A DNA stretch of 64,000 nucleotides from Peronospora farinosa. Taxonomy: Eukaryota > Oomycota > Peronosporomycetes > Peronosporales > Peronosporaceae. The position numbers and the translations under genes were made by a program. Of this stretch, positions 20,098 through 29,927 are shown in pieces. Below the pieces are notes generated by a model. It was given only the letters and a program-made list of their open reading frames with translations, searched no databases and was not told the origin of the DNA. The DNA is taken from assembly GCA_947646735.1 (NCBI GenBank), contig CANTFK010000766.1:421953-485952 (forward strand), given 5' to 3'. Numbering within the stretch: position 1 is the first letter of the stretch; the number at the start of each line of letters is the position of its first letter.

Positions 20098-21447
20098 CAC
20101 GGGCAAACCCGTCTAACTCAGCAGCCAAGTCCGATAAAAGATTCGGACAGGGTTTTTCCTCCACCACCGCATCCGCTGGTGGACTCCCATGGTGGGAAGC
20201 GCTTCCTCGTGGAACGCTTACTAAAGCACCGCGAGGTGAAGGGACGTCGGACGAGTTATCTCGTCCGGTGGCGTGGCTATCCGCCTTCGGCGGATAGCTG
20301 GGAACCTCGGGCCCAACTGATGGCCGACGTTCCCGGCCTTGTCGAACAGTACGACAAGGGACACCCGTGGTGAAGGACCATCGGAAAACGAACGCGTAAA
20401 GGGATTGCAAAGTAGCAATCCCTTCAAGCATTTCAGAAGAGATGCGAGCCCTCCGCCAGGGCTCAGTAAGGAGGTACGCCTCCTTAGGTGCTCTTGACGA
20501 GGTGCTCAGGCACCCCGGGCATGGGTCGCCCCAAGAGAGGCATAACAGGCCTGCCTCTCTAGATAACCGGTGCAAACGATAGCATGCACCGGACGTACTT
20601 CGTTTCTCAAACTTATTGCGGCTAGCATAAAGTCTTTGAGCCCAAGCCTCTTTCCCAACGTTTAAAACGTTGGTGATAAACGCGTTCCAAGATTGGAGGA
20701 ACGCCTCAGCCTCACGCTTCTTGTGTGGGCCATACCATCGATGTGCAAGAAACACATCGATGCAATAGTCGTTCTCAGTGCGAAAGTTCTTCGCACTGGC
20801 GTCAAGGCCGTGAAACTTTGACGCATCAAACAGCGGTCTGGAGAACCGTTCGTTGGTCTTTCCAGACCAACGATCAAGCAGATGCTTAGATAGCATCCAT
20901 GGCTTACGATCAGGAGCAAGACGCAATACTTTGCGGTCTGAAGCCTCCTGCGTGGTGTCAATAGAAGTACCGACACCATGTCAACAGAAGTACCGACACC
21001 ACGTGTATTGATGTCAGTAGAAGCACTGACAGCACCCTTACGATCCCCACCCGAGTCACTATCCCTCGACTCGTTTGGCGAGTCGTCTGATTCATCAGAC
21101 GACCCGAACATTTCACGGTACATTGATTCACTCAATGTACCCCGATCCCTCTTCGTAACATTCGACGACGAGGTATATCCCCGGGGAGAGCTCGGGAGTG
21201 ACACAGGTGGCTTTGAGTCGGATGCGTCATCCGACTCACCAGAGTAGTCAACGACTAACTCTGGGTCAACATCTTCACGCGGCGAAGCGCTACGTGAACC
21301 TGCAACAGGCGTTGCAGGCTGATGTTGACTTCCAGCAGACACTAATGTGTTTGCTGGCTGAGGCTGTGAAGCCTCAGTAGCGGCTGCACACAGGCGTGCA
21401 GCCGAGCTCTTAGCTACCTTAGCAGCGACGCGCATTGACTTTGTCAT
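19970..21447 (-). pseudogene. Antisense ORF of Gypsy element 3 (aORF3), broken by a 23-bp tandem duplication
   Basis: Two open stretches in neighbouring frames (20662-21447 and 19970-20955) are joined through a 23-bp tandem duplication (20956-20978 and 20979-21001). With one unit fewer they form one frame of about 484 codons, close to aORF1 (468). The N-terminus is Ser/Asp/Glu-rich (VVDYSGESDDASDS). The middle has EAFLQSWNAF and a Cys cluster (LLCLSWGDPCPGC) like aORF1. The C-terminus is a coiled coil (LLSDLAAELDGFARV). It starts 94 bp inside the LTR. Function unknown. Confidence 0.55.
20149..20373 (+). pseudogene. Chromodomain of Gypsy element 3
   Basis: In the same frame as the integrase C-terminus but after a stop, the sequence reads PPPPHPLVDSHGGKRFLVER, then TSYLVRWRGYPPSADSWEPRAQL and VPGLVEQYD. 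FLVER (beta 1), the YLVRWRGY core and SWEP are classic chromodomain signatures. It ends at TGA 20371-20373. The antisense ORF lies across it. It is expected to direct integration to modified histones if fused to integrase. Confidence 0.82.
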
Positions 21448-21528
21448 AGCGTAATTGTTGAATGAAAGAAATTCAACAAGTTCTCCTTTCCCATAGTCAC
21501 TAAACAGTCACTAATGTGACTGTTGGTT

Positions 21529-21537
21529 GAGGGGGGG
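21529..21537 (+). promoter_or_regulatory. Polypurine tract of Gypsy element 3
   Basis: The run gaggggggg lies 3 bp before the TG of the LTR at 21541. Its spacing is the same as in element 1. Confidence 0.7.
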
Positions 21538-21540
21538 TGA

Positions 21541-22000
21541 TGTAACGGGGCGAGCCCGTTACATAATATTGACACTTATATGAAGTGTCAATAAAAATAT
21601 TATTATAACTAATAATATTTTTGACAATATTACCTTTTCTTATAATATTGTTCCTAGATCTCCTTGAAGTTGGAGATGCCCTCTCATTGGTTGATATGGG
21701 CCATCATATCAACCAATGCGCTGACCAATGACCGATGGACGCGCGCAATGAGTGGAGGGCAAGTTGTCAACATACATAGTTGTAGTTTAATATAGTTAAC
21801 ATAGGTTATAACAGATTAGTTTTATTAGACAGTTAACTATATTAAATACAGTTTTCTTTTCCCTCTCAACTAAGCGTTTGTTTCGTTGATTCCCTTCCTC
21901 TGCTCACGTGTACGTGAGGTAATTGAGGCACCTGCTTTCACTGTAATCAGTGAAAGTAGACTATACTGTAATCAGTATAGTCGGAGGGTGCCCCATTACA
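21541..22000 (+). repeat. 3' LTR of Gypsy element 3
   Basis: The 460-bp LTR runs from TGTAACGGGG to CCCCATTACA (inverted ends with one mismatch). It contains five striking perfect dyads: 21541-21549/21555-21563, 21685-21698/21705-21718 (14-bp arms), 21903-21909/21912-21918, 21935-21943/21948-21956 and 21960-21968/21973-21981. The last two share the loop TAAT. The upstream antisense ORF begins 94 bp away and points inward, so a promoter in this LTR, if bidirectional, would serve it. No 5' LTR copy is present to compare. Confidence 0.82.
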
Positions 22001-22275
22001 GTATAGCAGTTGAACCTGCAACACAACAATGACTGACAAGACGTTTCTAAACAGGCATTTCTAACACATTATAGTGACGGGGTTTAGCTCCAGCAAAACT
22101 GAAAAACAGCGCTTTGGGTTTCAAAAACAAGCTCGTATCCATAGACATACATTGCGAGTCGTGAACACATAGAAATACTTAGCAATAGCGCAAATTTAAC
22201 TAAATTATCCAGTAATTTGAACAAGATTTTATTATGAGGTTAAAAATGTAAGTGTATTCAGGTGAGACATCGTAA

Positions 22276-22932
22276 GTAGAAATACGCAGCTCAGAATATT
22301 GTAGCGGGTAGAAACACACATCGCGACAAGTTCTTTGTTTGTGTAAGCACTATAATTAGAGCTGACTGTTGAGACCCAGAAAAGATCAGCTCTAATTATG
22401 GTGCTTACACAAACAATGAAGTTCTAATATCCACGGCGACTCTGGCACAGCTAGAGCGACACCACCCAGACGAGGTGACCGCATACACAGCCGTGTGGAC
22501 ACGCATATGGAAGTATTTGCACCACCAGCTTGTGGATAAAGCCCAACCGCGTGACGTTCCAGCAAGCGGGTGTGATTATTGCCGGCAGCGTGCAGGAATT
22601 TTGGGAGATCGGCATGCGGCAAGTTCGCGCAGTCGCGAAGCGTGAGTACCGACGAAGACAAACGAAAATTCAAGGAACCCGTCTGATGCTATGTCAACGT
22701 GCCATAGCCAGACAAGGCCGAGAGCCGTCACCGCAGATGACAAGCTTCGTACAACATTGATCCCGAACGAGGAACCGGCGTTGCTAACCAGGCTTAGGAT
22801 CTACCAGACATCCTGCAACCACTAAAGGTTAAATAGACTCGTCTGCCTCTCTCACACAAACAATGAAGTTGTCGCGATGGGTATTGTTACTCGGACAAAG
22901 GCGCTACAATATTCTGAGCTGCGTATTTCTAC
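22276..22932. repeat. Element-like block with ~80-bp terminal inverted repeats
   Basis: 22276-22350 matches the reverse complement of 22852-22932 (shared blocks GTAGAAATACGCAGCTCAGA and TCGCGACAA). A second, inner hairpin pairs 22329-22364 with 22387-22423. The right arm carries AAAGGCGCTACAATAT three times (about 22897, 22937, 22973). The inside matches part of the inverted copy at 23470-23900. This could be a non-autonomous DNA element or a foldback structure. No transposase is visible. Confidence 0.5.
22436..22845 (+). repeat. Inverted repeat, left copy
   Basis: This region matches the reverse complement of 23470-23900. Shared blocks are GCAACGTGCCATAGCCAGA-like near 22695 and 23620, CGAACGAGGAACCGGC near 22767 and 23550, and CACAAGCTGGTG near 22525 and 23797. 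The two copies are clearly diverged. The plus-strand translation has RIWKYLHHQLVDKAQP, whose counterpart on the minus strand of the other copy is RIWHILSSVMHHQLVDTTQP. They are therefore relics of the same coding repeat in opposite orientation. Confidence 0.65.
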
Positions 22933-23469
22933 CCAAACAAAGGCGCTACAATATTCTGTGCTGCGTAGACGAAAGGCGCTACAATATATGCTGTCCACTA
23001 GCACAGCAGCCATAACAACAATGTCGCTCAGGAACGGTCCCGCACGATCTGATGCACGTAGTGTAGCAATCCTTGTTTGAACAAGCGAGCTCGCAGGCGT
23101 AACAATTTGTTGCACTAGCTCTGCAGAAACCCCGACTTAAGGCTGATAATAAGACTTAAACGACACGTAACGCCGTCTATGCGACGGCGTCGGCTGCAGC
23201 CCATGGACGAGGACAAAAAGAGCCGGAAATGTCGGTATGTAGGATTTGTCGAGCAGCTCCACTGGAACTCCCACGGATGACGAACGTGACGTTACGGGAA
23301 CCGTTGACTCAAATCCTGACGATGTCGTTCAGCAGATGGAACATGTCGCGCCATACGGATTCAATGACAAATCTACCATGCACCGGCTCAAGAAATCTGG
23401 ATATGAACCGGCTAAGCTTGAGGCAGCTGGCGACGCAGCCTTGACCTTAGCCTGGTGACGATAGATAGT

Positions 23470-24060
23470 AAGAGAGAGAGGGCAGACGAGTTGATTTAAC
23501 CTTGAGTGGGTGCAGGATGTCTAGTAGATCCTAAGCCTTGTTAGCAATGCCGGTTCCTCGTTCGAGTCCGGTGGTTGTACGAGACGTGTCACCTGCGGTG
23601 ACGGCTCTCGGGGTATCTGGCTATGGCACGTTGACACTAGCATCCGACAGTATTTTTGTGTCGGTTCGCCGGTTCGTTACGGTTCATGAATTTTGGAAAC
23701 CAGTATGAGCTGCCTCATACTGGGTTTCCAGCATCATAAATGCTGCCGGCGATGATTACGTCCGTTTGCTAGAACGTCACTCGGTTGCGTTGTATCCACA
23801 AGCTGGTGATGCATGACGCTGCTCAGGATGTGCCATATGCGTTGCCGCACGGCGGCGTATGCAGCACCTCGTCTGAGTGGTGTCTGGTGAGCTGTTTCTG
23901 GATCACCTAGGATAGTCCTGGTGCGCGTCTGCTTGCACTGATTGCAATGAACTTTGGAGCCCGTCCAAGCTCCCATCGCTTTCCTGTCCAGTGGCAGATG
24001 AGCTTCTACCAGTAGGCTTGCGCACACGGGCATGTCCAGCACATGTGTTCCAGAGTTCTT
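23470..24060 (-). pseudogene. Inverted repeat, right copy: possible LINE 3' coding relic
   Basis: This is the reverse-oriented copy of 22436-22845, and it extends further upstream. The upstream part, read on the minus strand from about 24055, gives TLEHMCWTCPCAQAYW. That resembles the 'ExxHxFxxCPxAxxxW' pattern of zf-RVT domains found at the ends of retroelement reverse transcriptases. Downstream it matches the left copy. I infer the 3' end of a non-LTR element, but the match is short. Confidence 0.4.
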
Positions 24061-24338
24061 TTACTCCTTGGCAGCATTAGAGTTTGCGGCGGCAATTGTT
24101 ATCGTGCCCTCGGTCTGGATGGAAGAGGTTGAGTTGCCCCGACGGTAGATAGTAACGTAAAGCAATAATGACATACGTAGTTATGCATATAAAAGCACCC
24201 TATACATAACCAAATGTTAGTCAATAATTCTGCTACGGAACATGAAGAACCCACAGCATAAAAACACGTTGTATTTAGTATGCAGTAGTTTTTGCGATGT
24301 ACATAGTTCTCCATCCATGTAAATGAGTTCTGTCGGAT

Positions 24339-24803
24339 CTAGAGCGCCACCGGCCAAGCGCTATCAAACACGGGCACTGACGGTATCAAGGGCGTTGTAG
24401 GTGACACGGGGCAATAGAAGGCTTGGTCCTTCATTAGCATCTGAGGAGGTTGTCTGATAGATGCGCACTCGGACCCAAAGAGCAGCACTTCCAAAATCTT
24501 GACTTCCAGCAGGTCAAAGCTGTTCTGGAGCATAATTCCGCTGGTTGGTTCCGTCGTGCCCTGTGGACTCTCGAGACCAAGACGTGCTCGCTTTATTGCG
24601 TGATCGTCACTAGGCATCGAAGGGGCGGTAGCGGCTTGTTGCTCGAGAATGTGCTTCTTGCGCTTGTGCAGTCGTTGTTGGTTGGCGTTGGCCTTCCGTC
24701 GGTGAAAGTCACACAGCTTGTGCAATGTGCCGTCGAGCTTGGTGGAGCGTGGAGCGTTGCAGAACTTGCTGCGGTAGGCGCACTGCATCTCTCGAGGCAG
24801 CAT
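24339..24803 (-). CDS. Small protein with oomycete-type Cys/His motif
   Basis: The protein begins at 24803 (MMLPREMQCAYRS) or at an in-frame ATG at 24887. Its first part has CAYRSKFCNAPRSTKLDG followed by LHKLCDFHRRKANANQQRL. The Cx6C...CxxH spacing plus 'HRRKANxNQ' is a pattern I recall from many small oomycete proteins, where it probably binds zinc; its function is not known to me. A Lys-rich stretch (HKRKKH) follows. The C-terminal half is unremarkable and includes LLEVKILEVLLFGSE. No intron is needed. It sits alone among decayed repeats, so it may be a surviving gene or a young pseudogene. Confidence 0.55.
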   Translation of the reverse strand: MLPREMQCAYRSKFCNAPRSTKLDGTLHKLCDFHRRKANANQQRLHKRKKHILEQQAATAPSMPSDDHAIKRARLGLESPQGTTEPTSGIMLQNSFDLLEVKILEVLLFGSECASIRQPPQMLMKDQAFYCPVSPTTPLIPSVPVFDSAWPVAL

Positions 24804-24887
24804 CATAAAGAAAGTTAAATCGCTGCTGTTTTGAGCTGTTCGCACCACGTGAGATTTTCTAGAATGACATTCGTTGAAAAATGCCAC

Positions 24888-27680
24888 AGCAGCCGACTAT
24901 TTGACAGACAGGCGAGTTGAGACCTCAGTCAACCCTTGAAGACCCTTGCATATGATTCTGTTGACTGAGGATGGGCTATGGCACTCGTCATGAGATGGGG
25001 TACTTCTCATATGAACCTCAGTATGACGACCATGGAGATCTTGGCGAGGAGTCAGCAAAACGCGTAGAGCCACGCGCAAGTCGGACAGCAACTGGATTGT
25101 GCTCGGCTCTTACCTCGCCCTACTTCTCCGTCGATGTATTGCTGTCCTAACCGGCCCCTGCTCTGCTGGTTTAATGGGAAAGTTGCGACAGCAAAATTTT
25201 TGTCACCCTGCTGTTTACGAGTCAATTGCGACTAGCGCTGGATGAAAGCGTCAATGAAGGTCCTCAGCTAAACGAGCACGCATCCAATGCTTCGAATCCG
25301 AGTATAAGTAGGTTAGCTAGCACGCAATTACTCTCTTGCGATTATAATTGTGCATAACGCATCATTGCATCAGTTTGAATTGCTGTCATGCTTTGAGCAA
25401 CCCTTTGTTTCACGTAATGTTACGTGTAGCGACAAGCATAAGGACGTCACGACGTAGTTTACAATGCACACAAGGTTTATTCAAACGAGATAGAGTGGTT
25501 CACGGCACGTCAACATATTTTGAACTTCAACGAAACTGTATTGTACATAATACTTCGAGGCGACATCGTGCTGTGACATTTGCACTGTATATGCCTGTCG
25601 GATCCTCGTCAATTGCGGAGAAGTTTTGATGGACCGCACATTGAGAACCGACGCATGTCGTAACAGGTTTGACTGACAAGGTAATTGTAATTTACTGTTG
25701 ATTATGTCCTGTTCAGCAAAGTGGTCGATTGAATTAACGTGAGCAAGGGTCGCGTCGTGCAATGCGCAGCGCTTGTGAGGATAGCAACGTCACCTCACGA
25801 AAATAAGCGCGAATGACATAACCGACTTCGTGATCAATACTACAACGAGTGTAGTATTGATGATAGCAAGGCGAGGCCTTGCTACCACCAAAAGTCTTAC
25901 ACTCTTTGTCATACTACACTCGTTGCTTCACGCACGTCAGTACGGCAAAAAAAGTTCTTGATATCCTCGTGACGTATGTAATGTAGACTGTTGATGTGGC
26001 AACCGCCCATGGTCGCAAAGCGATTTGCGTGATGGAGTCATCTCCCGATTTGTACCGGCGTCAGACGCCTGGTCTGTTATGTTACCCTCTTGTGACGAGA
26101 CAGTACACTCTCGTTGGAGCAATGTGTCACAGGAAGGTTTTACAAGAATGTCTTACCATGAAACCGTTGGTCTATGAGCAATAGTTGGTGCGCTGTCGTC
26201 GAGATAGCTTCGTAAACACTTCATTCTTGACGTGTGAGCCGTTAAGAAGTACAAACATCATTTAGTATTGCCACTCGTCCATTCCGAACCCTGCACGCTA
26301 CGCTAGCAGGGCCTCGACGGCCATCTTGTATCAGTCCGCAGTGTGATCTTTGAGCAAAATTGATCAGATGTCCTTGAGTCCTCAAAAGTGCCCCACTGAC
26401 AGAAAGTAAGCTTTTAAGAGCTTCGCATCACTCCTCAGCATGCATCCGTCTTCCCTCATGGTTTAAGGAGAAATCTCTCATTTCGTTTACAGGCACATCC
26501 GGCACCGACGAAGTTCTGTAAGTTTCTTGGTGCAAGTTGCTCTGTCTGCTTGCGTTGTTGTTAGCGCAAACCAGAATCGAATAGTGTCTTGTTTTCTCAG
26601 TTACTGCTGTGTATATTCTCCTTCTAATGTTCATGGAATTCGTACGAAGTGTAAAGATGGCTAGAGATAACAGATTGCAAGTGGCGCTACTCAGTGACAA
26701 ATCAGCTTACTAAGTAACAACGCACCGTGGAGCTTTCACCAGGTAGCCCTATATCGTGCAGGTCATGCCTGCGCATTATTTAGCGATTGGAGTGAAAACA
26801 ACTTACGAGGAATAAGAAAGTAAAAGGAAAGTGCGTAAGATGCTATTTAGCAGTAGGGGAATAGCGTTGCACGTTATCACGGATTTACACAAAGTACATG
26901 GCGTGGTCAAACGACGATGTTTTTAGGGTACCAGGTCCAGGATTATGATCCCACCTGTAAGTCGCCCAAAATCCCTTGCGCTCCTGGGTGTACAAGTGTG
27001 TAAGAGTCGGGATATCTTTATATTATTGGAGAAGTAAATCCTGGTCCGACGAGGTGTGTCACTAGGTGCTTTCAGAGATCCGTCACGATGCTGTATGATG
27101 ATCGTCCATTCGTCTTGCCCCGGTGCAATTTACTCGATTCCTTCCGCTCTGCTTTTCGGCTGTAAAGCCATCAACGTGTTGTTTCTACCAGTTTGGGTAG
27201 ATATGCTCCAACTAGCTGAGTCCTCTATATCTGGAATGTCCACGCTGCCTACGCATAGAAGTAGTGATCTCGTTTCTAAATCAGCCGCTTCATCGCATAC
27301 TTTATGTTTTAAGTGCATTGTGCGACGTCAATGGAGATGAGCCTATCCCATTCGCACCGCGTGGCGTGTACAGCAGGCCTGGATTTACTTCGTGTCTGCT
27401 CTGCCTGTAGACGTGGAGTGATGCCACAAAAATTGCTTCTGTTTGTTGTGCAAGTCAGCTCGAGCCCATTGCGGGAGCCGGAAGACCACAGCTGTAAACA
27501 ACATAGCAGGCAGCATGATAGCATTCAGTAGCAGTATTCTGATAACGACGCTGGCTGAAAGGCTTGCCGTGGTGGCTAGACGTTCTCTGACGTTTTCGAG
27601 TCCGTAAAGTCCAATTGCGTCAAAACTAGGTCTTTCAATCCTACGACAAGGGGACCTGAATTATCAATCAAGCAATACTG
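24888..27680. other. No recognisable gene
   Basis: Only short open stretches in mixed frames occur, with many stops and no domain I recognise. A pair of adjacent hairpins lies at 25834-25884. I see no RNA gene. The stretch is probably decayed repeat sequence. Confidence 0.5.
25834..25884. repeat. Two adjacent perfect hairpins
   Basis: TCAATACTAC (25834-25843) pairs with GTAGTATTGA (25851-25860). TAGCAAGGC (25864-25872) pairs with GCCTTGCTA (25876-25884). Neither follows a recognised gene. They could be ends of a decayed mobile element. Confidence 0.6.
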
Positions 27681-27683
27681 AGA

Positions 27684-28230
27684 TGGACTGGAAGGGTATC
27701 CTTGTGAGCAGAAAGAAAATGTTTACGTAGTAAACAAGGCACTGTATGGTCTAAACCAGGCAGGCGAGGAATGGAATTCCGAATTCGACATATTGCTTGA
27801 AAAGTTGTGGATTCGAACGCAATCACACAGAGAGAGCCTTGTCTGCACGTGTACAACCAAAATGGCGGGTTTGCACTTGTGTTAATCTACGTTAATAATA
27901 TTTTTTGTGTTACAAAAGATGAAGCATGTAAGAATGAATTGTTCACTCGACTCGATCAAAGCTACGGCTTAAAGGATCAAGGATTGCTGAACAAGTACTT
28001 GGGTGTTGAAGTCGAGCGAAACGATACCTCAATGAAGATTCATCAAACTCAATAACTGCACTGTAATCCTGACAAATTTAATTTTGTAGATGCTCATAAG
28101 AGCAGGATTCCTATGGAGACCAACACTCGATTTACATCGGACGATGTTAATAATGGAGCCGAATAGGTCTGGGTATGCTACAGAGCAGCTACCCATCAAT
28201 TGGATCTGTACTTCTCGGGACGCGACATGG
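27684..28230 (+). pseudogene. Ty1/Copia reverse transcriptase remnant
   Basis: The plus-strand frames give EGYPCEQKENVYVVNKALYGLNQAGEEW, cut here to its landmark KALYGLNQAG. After a shift follow ALVLIYVNNIFCVTKDE, DQSYGLKDQGLLNKYLGVEVER and IPMETNTRFTSDD. These are consecutive Copia reverse transcriptase blocks. The catalytic YVDD is YVNN, so both aspartates are lost, and there are frameshifts and stops. No LTRs or integrase could be identified around it. Confidence 0.8.
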
Positions 28231-29927
28231 ACTCGACTGCATCGGCAGCACAAAAGACTCCTACACATCCCTGGGAATGCGTAGGAGCGATAAAGTCTTG
28301 GACATACATCATCACGCAGTAGACACGATCGAAAGTATCATCCGCATAAATGGTCTTGTACAAACAAGCAGCGTTTTTGCGTTCGACACCGGAGCTACAT
28401 CCGAGAGTGCGGGCGGATAGTAAGCACGTTCCCAGACAACGCTGACATCGTTGGCTGGGCATGAGAAAGAATATGGTGGATAGCTTTTTCCGTCTGCGTG
28501 ACCACGCTTTGGATTCAGCGGAACAGGCGCATCCGTACGCACGAAATACGCTTTCGGAGCGAGGAATAAACAAAGCCTTCTTTTTGAGCGATCGCTTCAA
28601 GCAGCAACGGTGAGATAGAGATGTGAGCAATGACGTCTATCTCTGACTAGCAGTCGAAATTCCAAGGCACCATCGTCCGCCGGCCCGGCACTGCACAGCC
28701 TTCGTAACCGACAGGAGACATCTTCTGGGGTACTAAAGTGGCTACGAACTTAAAGAAAAATCTCGTAAACTAGACAAGTCTATTTTCCACGAAGTACATC
28801 GTGACAATGATGATGATGTACCAGTTCTTCTGGTAATGTGGTAGCACCTCAGCCATTACCACGACGCGATTGTTCTCCTCCTCGTGACTCAATCTACTAG
28901 CTCATTATTCCGGATCACGGGGCACTTCGCCTGCGGGAGAAAGCTTCGTGGTACCGGGCTTCGCGCTCAGCAAAGTAGACGGCGGCTTGGTAGATCGTAA
29001 AAAAAAGAATTGACCTGGGGTGCACGGAATATCGATACTTTGTCGATGCCCCTCCTACACCCTAAAATAATCTGCGGCCGTTCCGCTCTCGAGTCACCCG
29101 CTACGTTGCCTCCCAAAGCGCGCGCAACAAGAAGAAGGCCCCCTATATATCTTGGCCCCACAGTGAGGAAATTTCCATTAAGGAAAATAAAGGGCGCTGT
29201 GAAGGTCTTGTCACTGTCCGTTGTCGCACTTGGCTGCCGTTTAGAGTTCTCGTATCACAGGCGCTATGGATTTCTCCGTCTTTGTCCGGTGTCGCACTTG
29301 GCCTATGTTTGGGAAGTGAACACAAACATTAGACGCTGCTGTGAGATGCCAAGGTTTGCACAAGAAGTTTCCTAACACAACAAATCATGCAAGAAGCGCA
29401 AAGAGGCAAGATGTGGACAATCGTGCCACTAGCAAACCGTGTCGCTACCGCAGCCCCATTTCCTTTCCTAAGCAGCATGATAGCGTTGTCGATGCTGGTG
29501 CCTGCATGCATATGCTTCCATGCGTCTCGCTCGCCCAATGCGTGATATTGTGCGACCAAGCCATACCTCTGCAGTCCACCGCGACGATTAAAACGAGGTC
29601 AACGCTACCGTTCCTTTATTTTGCATTGATCGCATCTCACTATTGCATAATTTCGCTTTAAATCGGACCAAGTGGGTGGCAAGCAAGATTTCTTCTGTCC
29701 TCAATTGGCTTCATGCTTAGAACTTCACAACCCATCGAAACACTAACAGCTCTCCTTTGCCCGATTTCCACCAATAATATTGTATACACTGCATTATTTT
29801 GACGAATTATATCACTCCGTTATATATGCTGCGTTGTTATAAACCCTCACTTCTGCTTGTACGATCTCGGACTTACATCTCTCAAGCGGAATCTAAGCAC
29901 GTAAGATAGAGCACTTAGTGGAATACA
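28231..29927. other. No recognisable gene
   Basis: Open stretches up to 144 codons are present on the minus strand (28196-28630), but none has a domain I recognise. The Copia remnant may extend in as far as about 28300. I see nothing else here apart from the promoter region of MED15 at its right end. Confidence 0.45.

Larger units (their letters stand above)
15440..22000 (+). mobile_element. Ty3/Gypsy chromodomain element 3, with nested fragment and 3' LTR
   Basis: This is the most complete Gypsy copy: reverse transcriptase, RNase H, integrase, chromodomain, antisense ORF, polypurine tract (21529-21537) and LTR (21541-22000). A related but different pol fragment (about 16150-17680) interrupts it at the end of the reverse transcriptase. 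Gag and protease are absent. The element is remarkable for perfect short hairpins along its length (see findings). Confidence 0.88.

Noticed and set aside
23559..23570. tRNA-like B box (CGTTCGAGTCCG)
   Set aside because: No matching acceptor stem or A box at tRNA distance, and the inverted copy of the same repeat near 22767 lacks the motif.
28196..28630. Minus-strand frame with YADDTF, like a reverse transcriptase box
   Set aside because: No other reverse transcriptase motif on either side; it lies opposite the Copia remnant and is a chance match.
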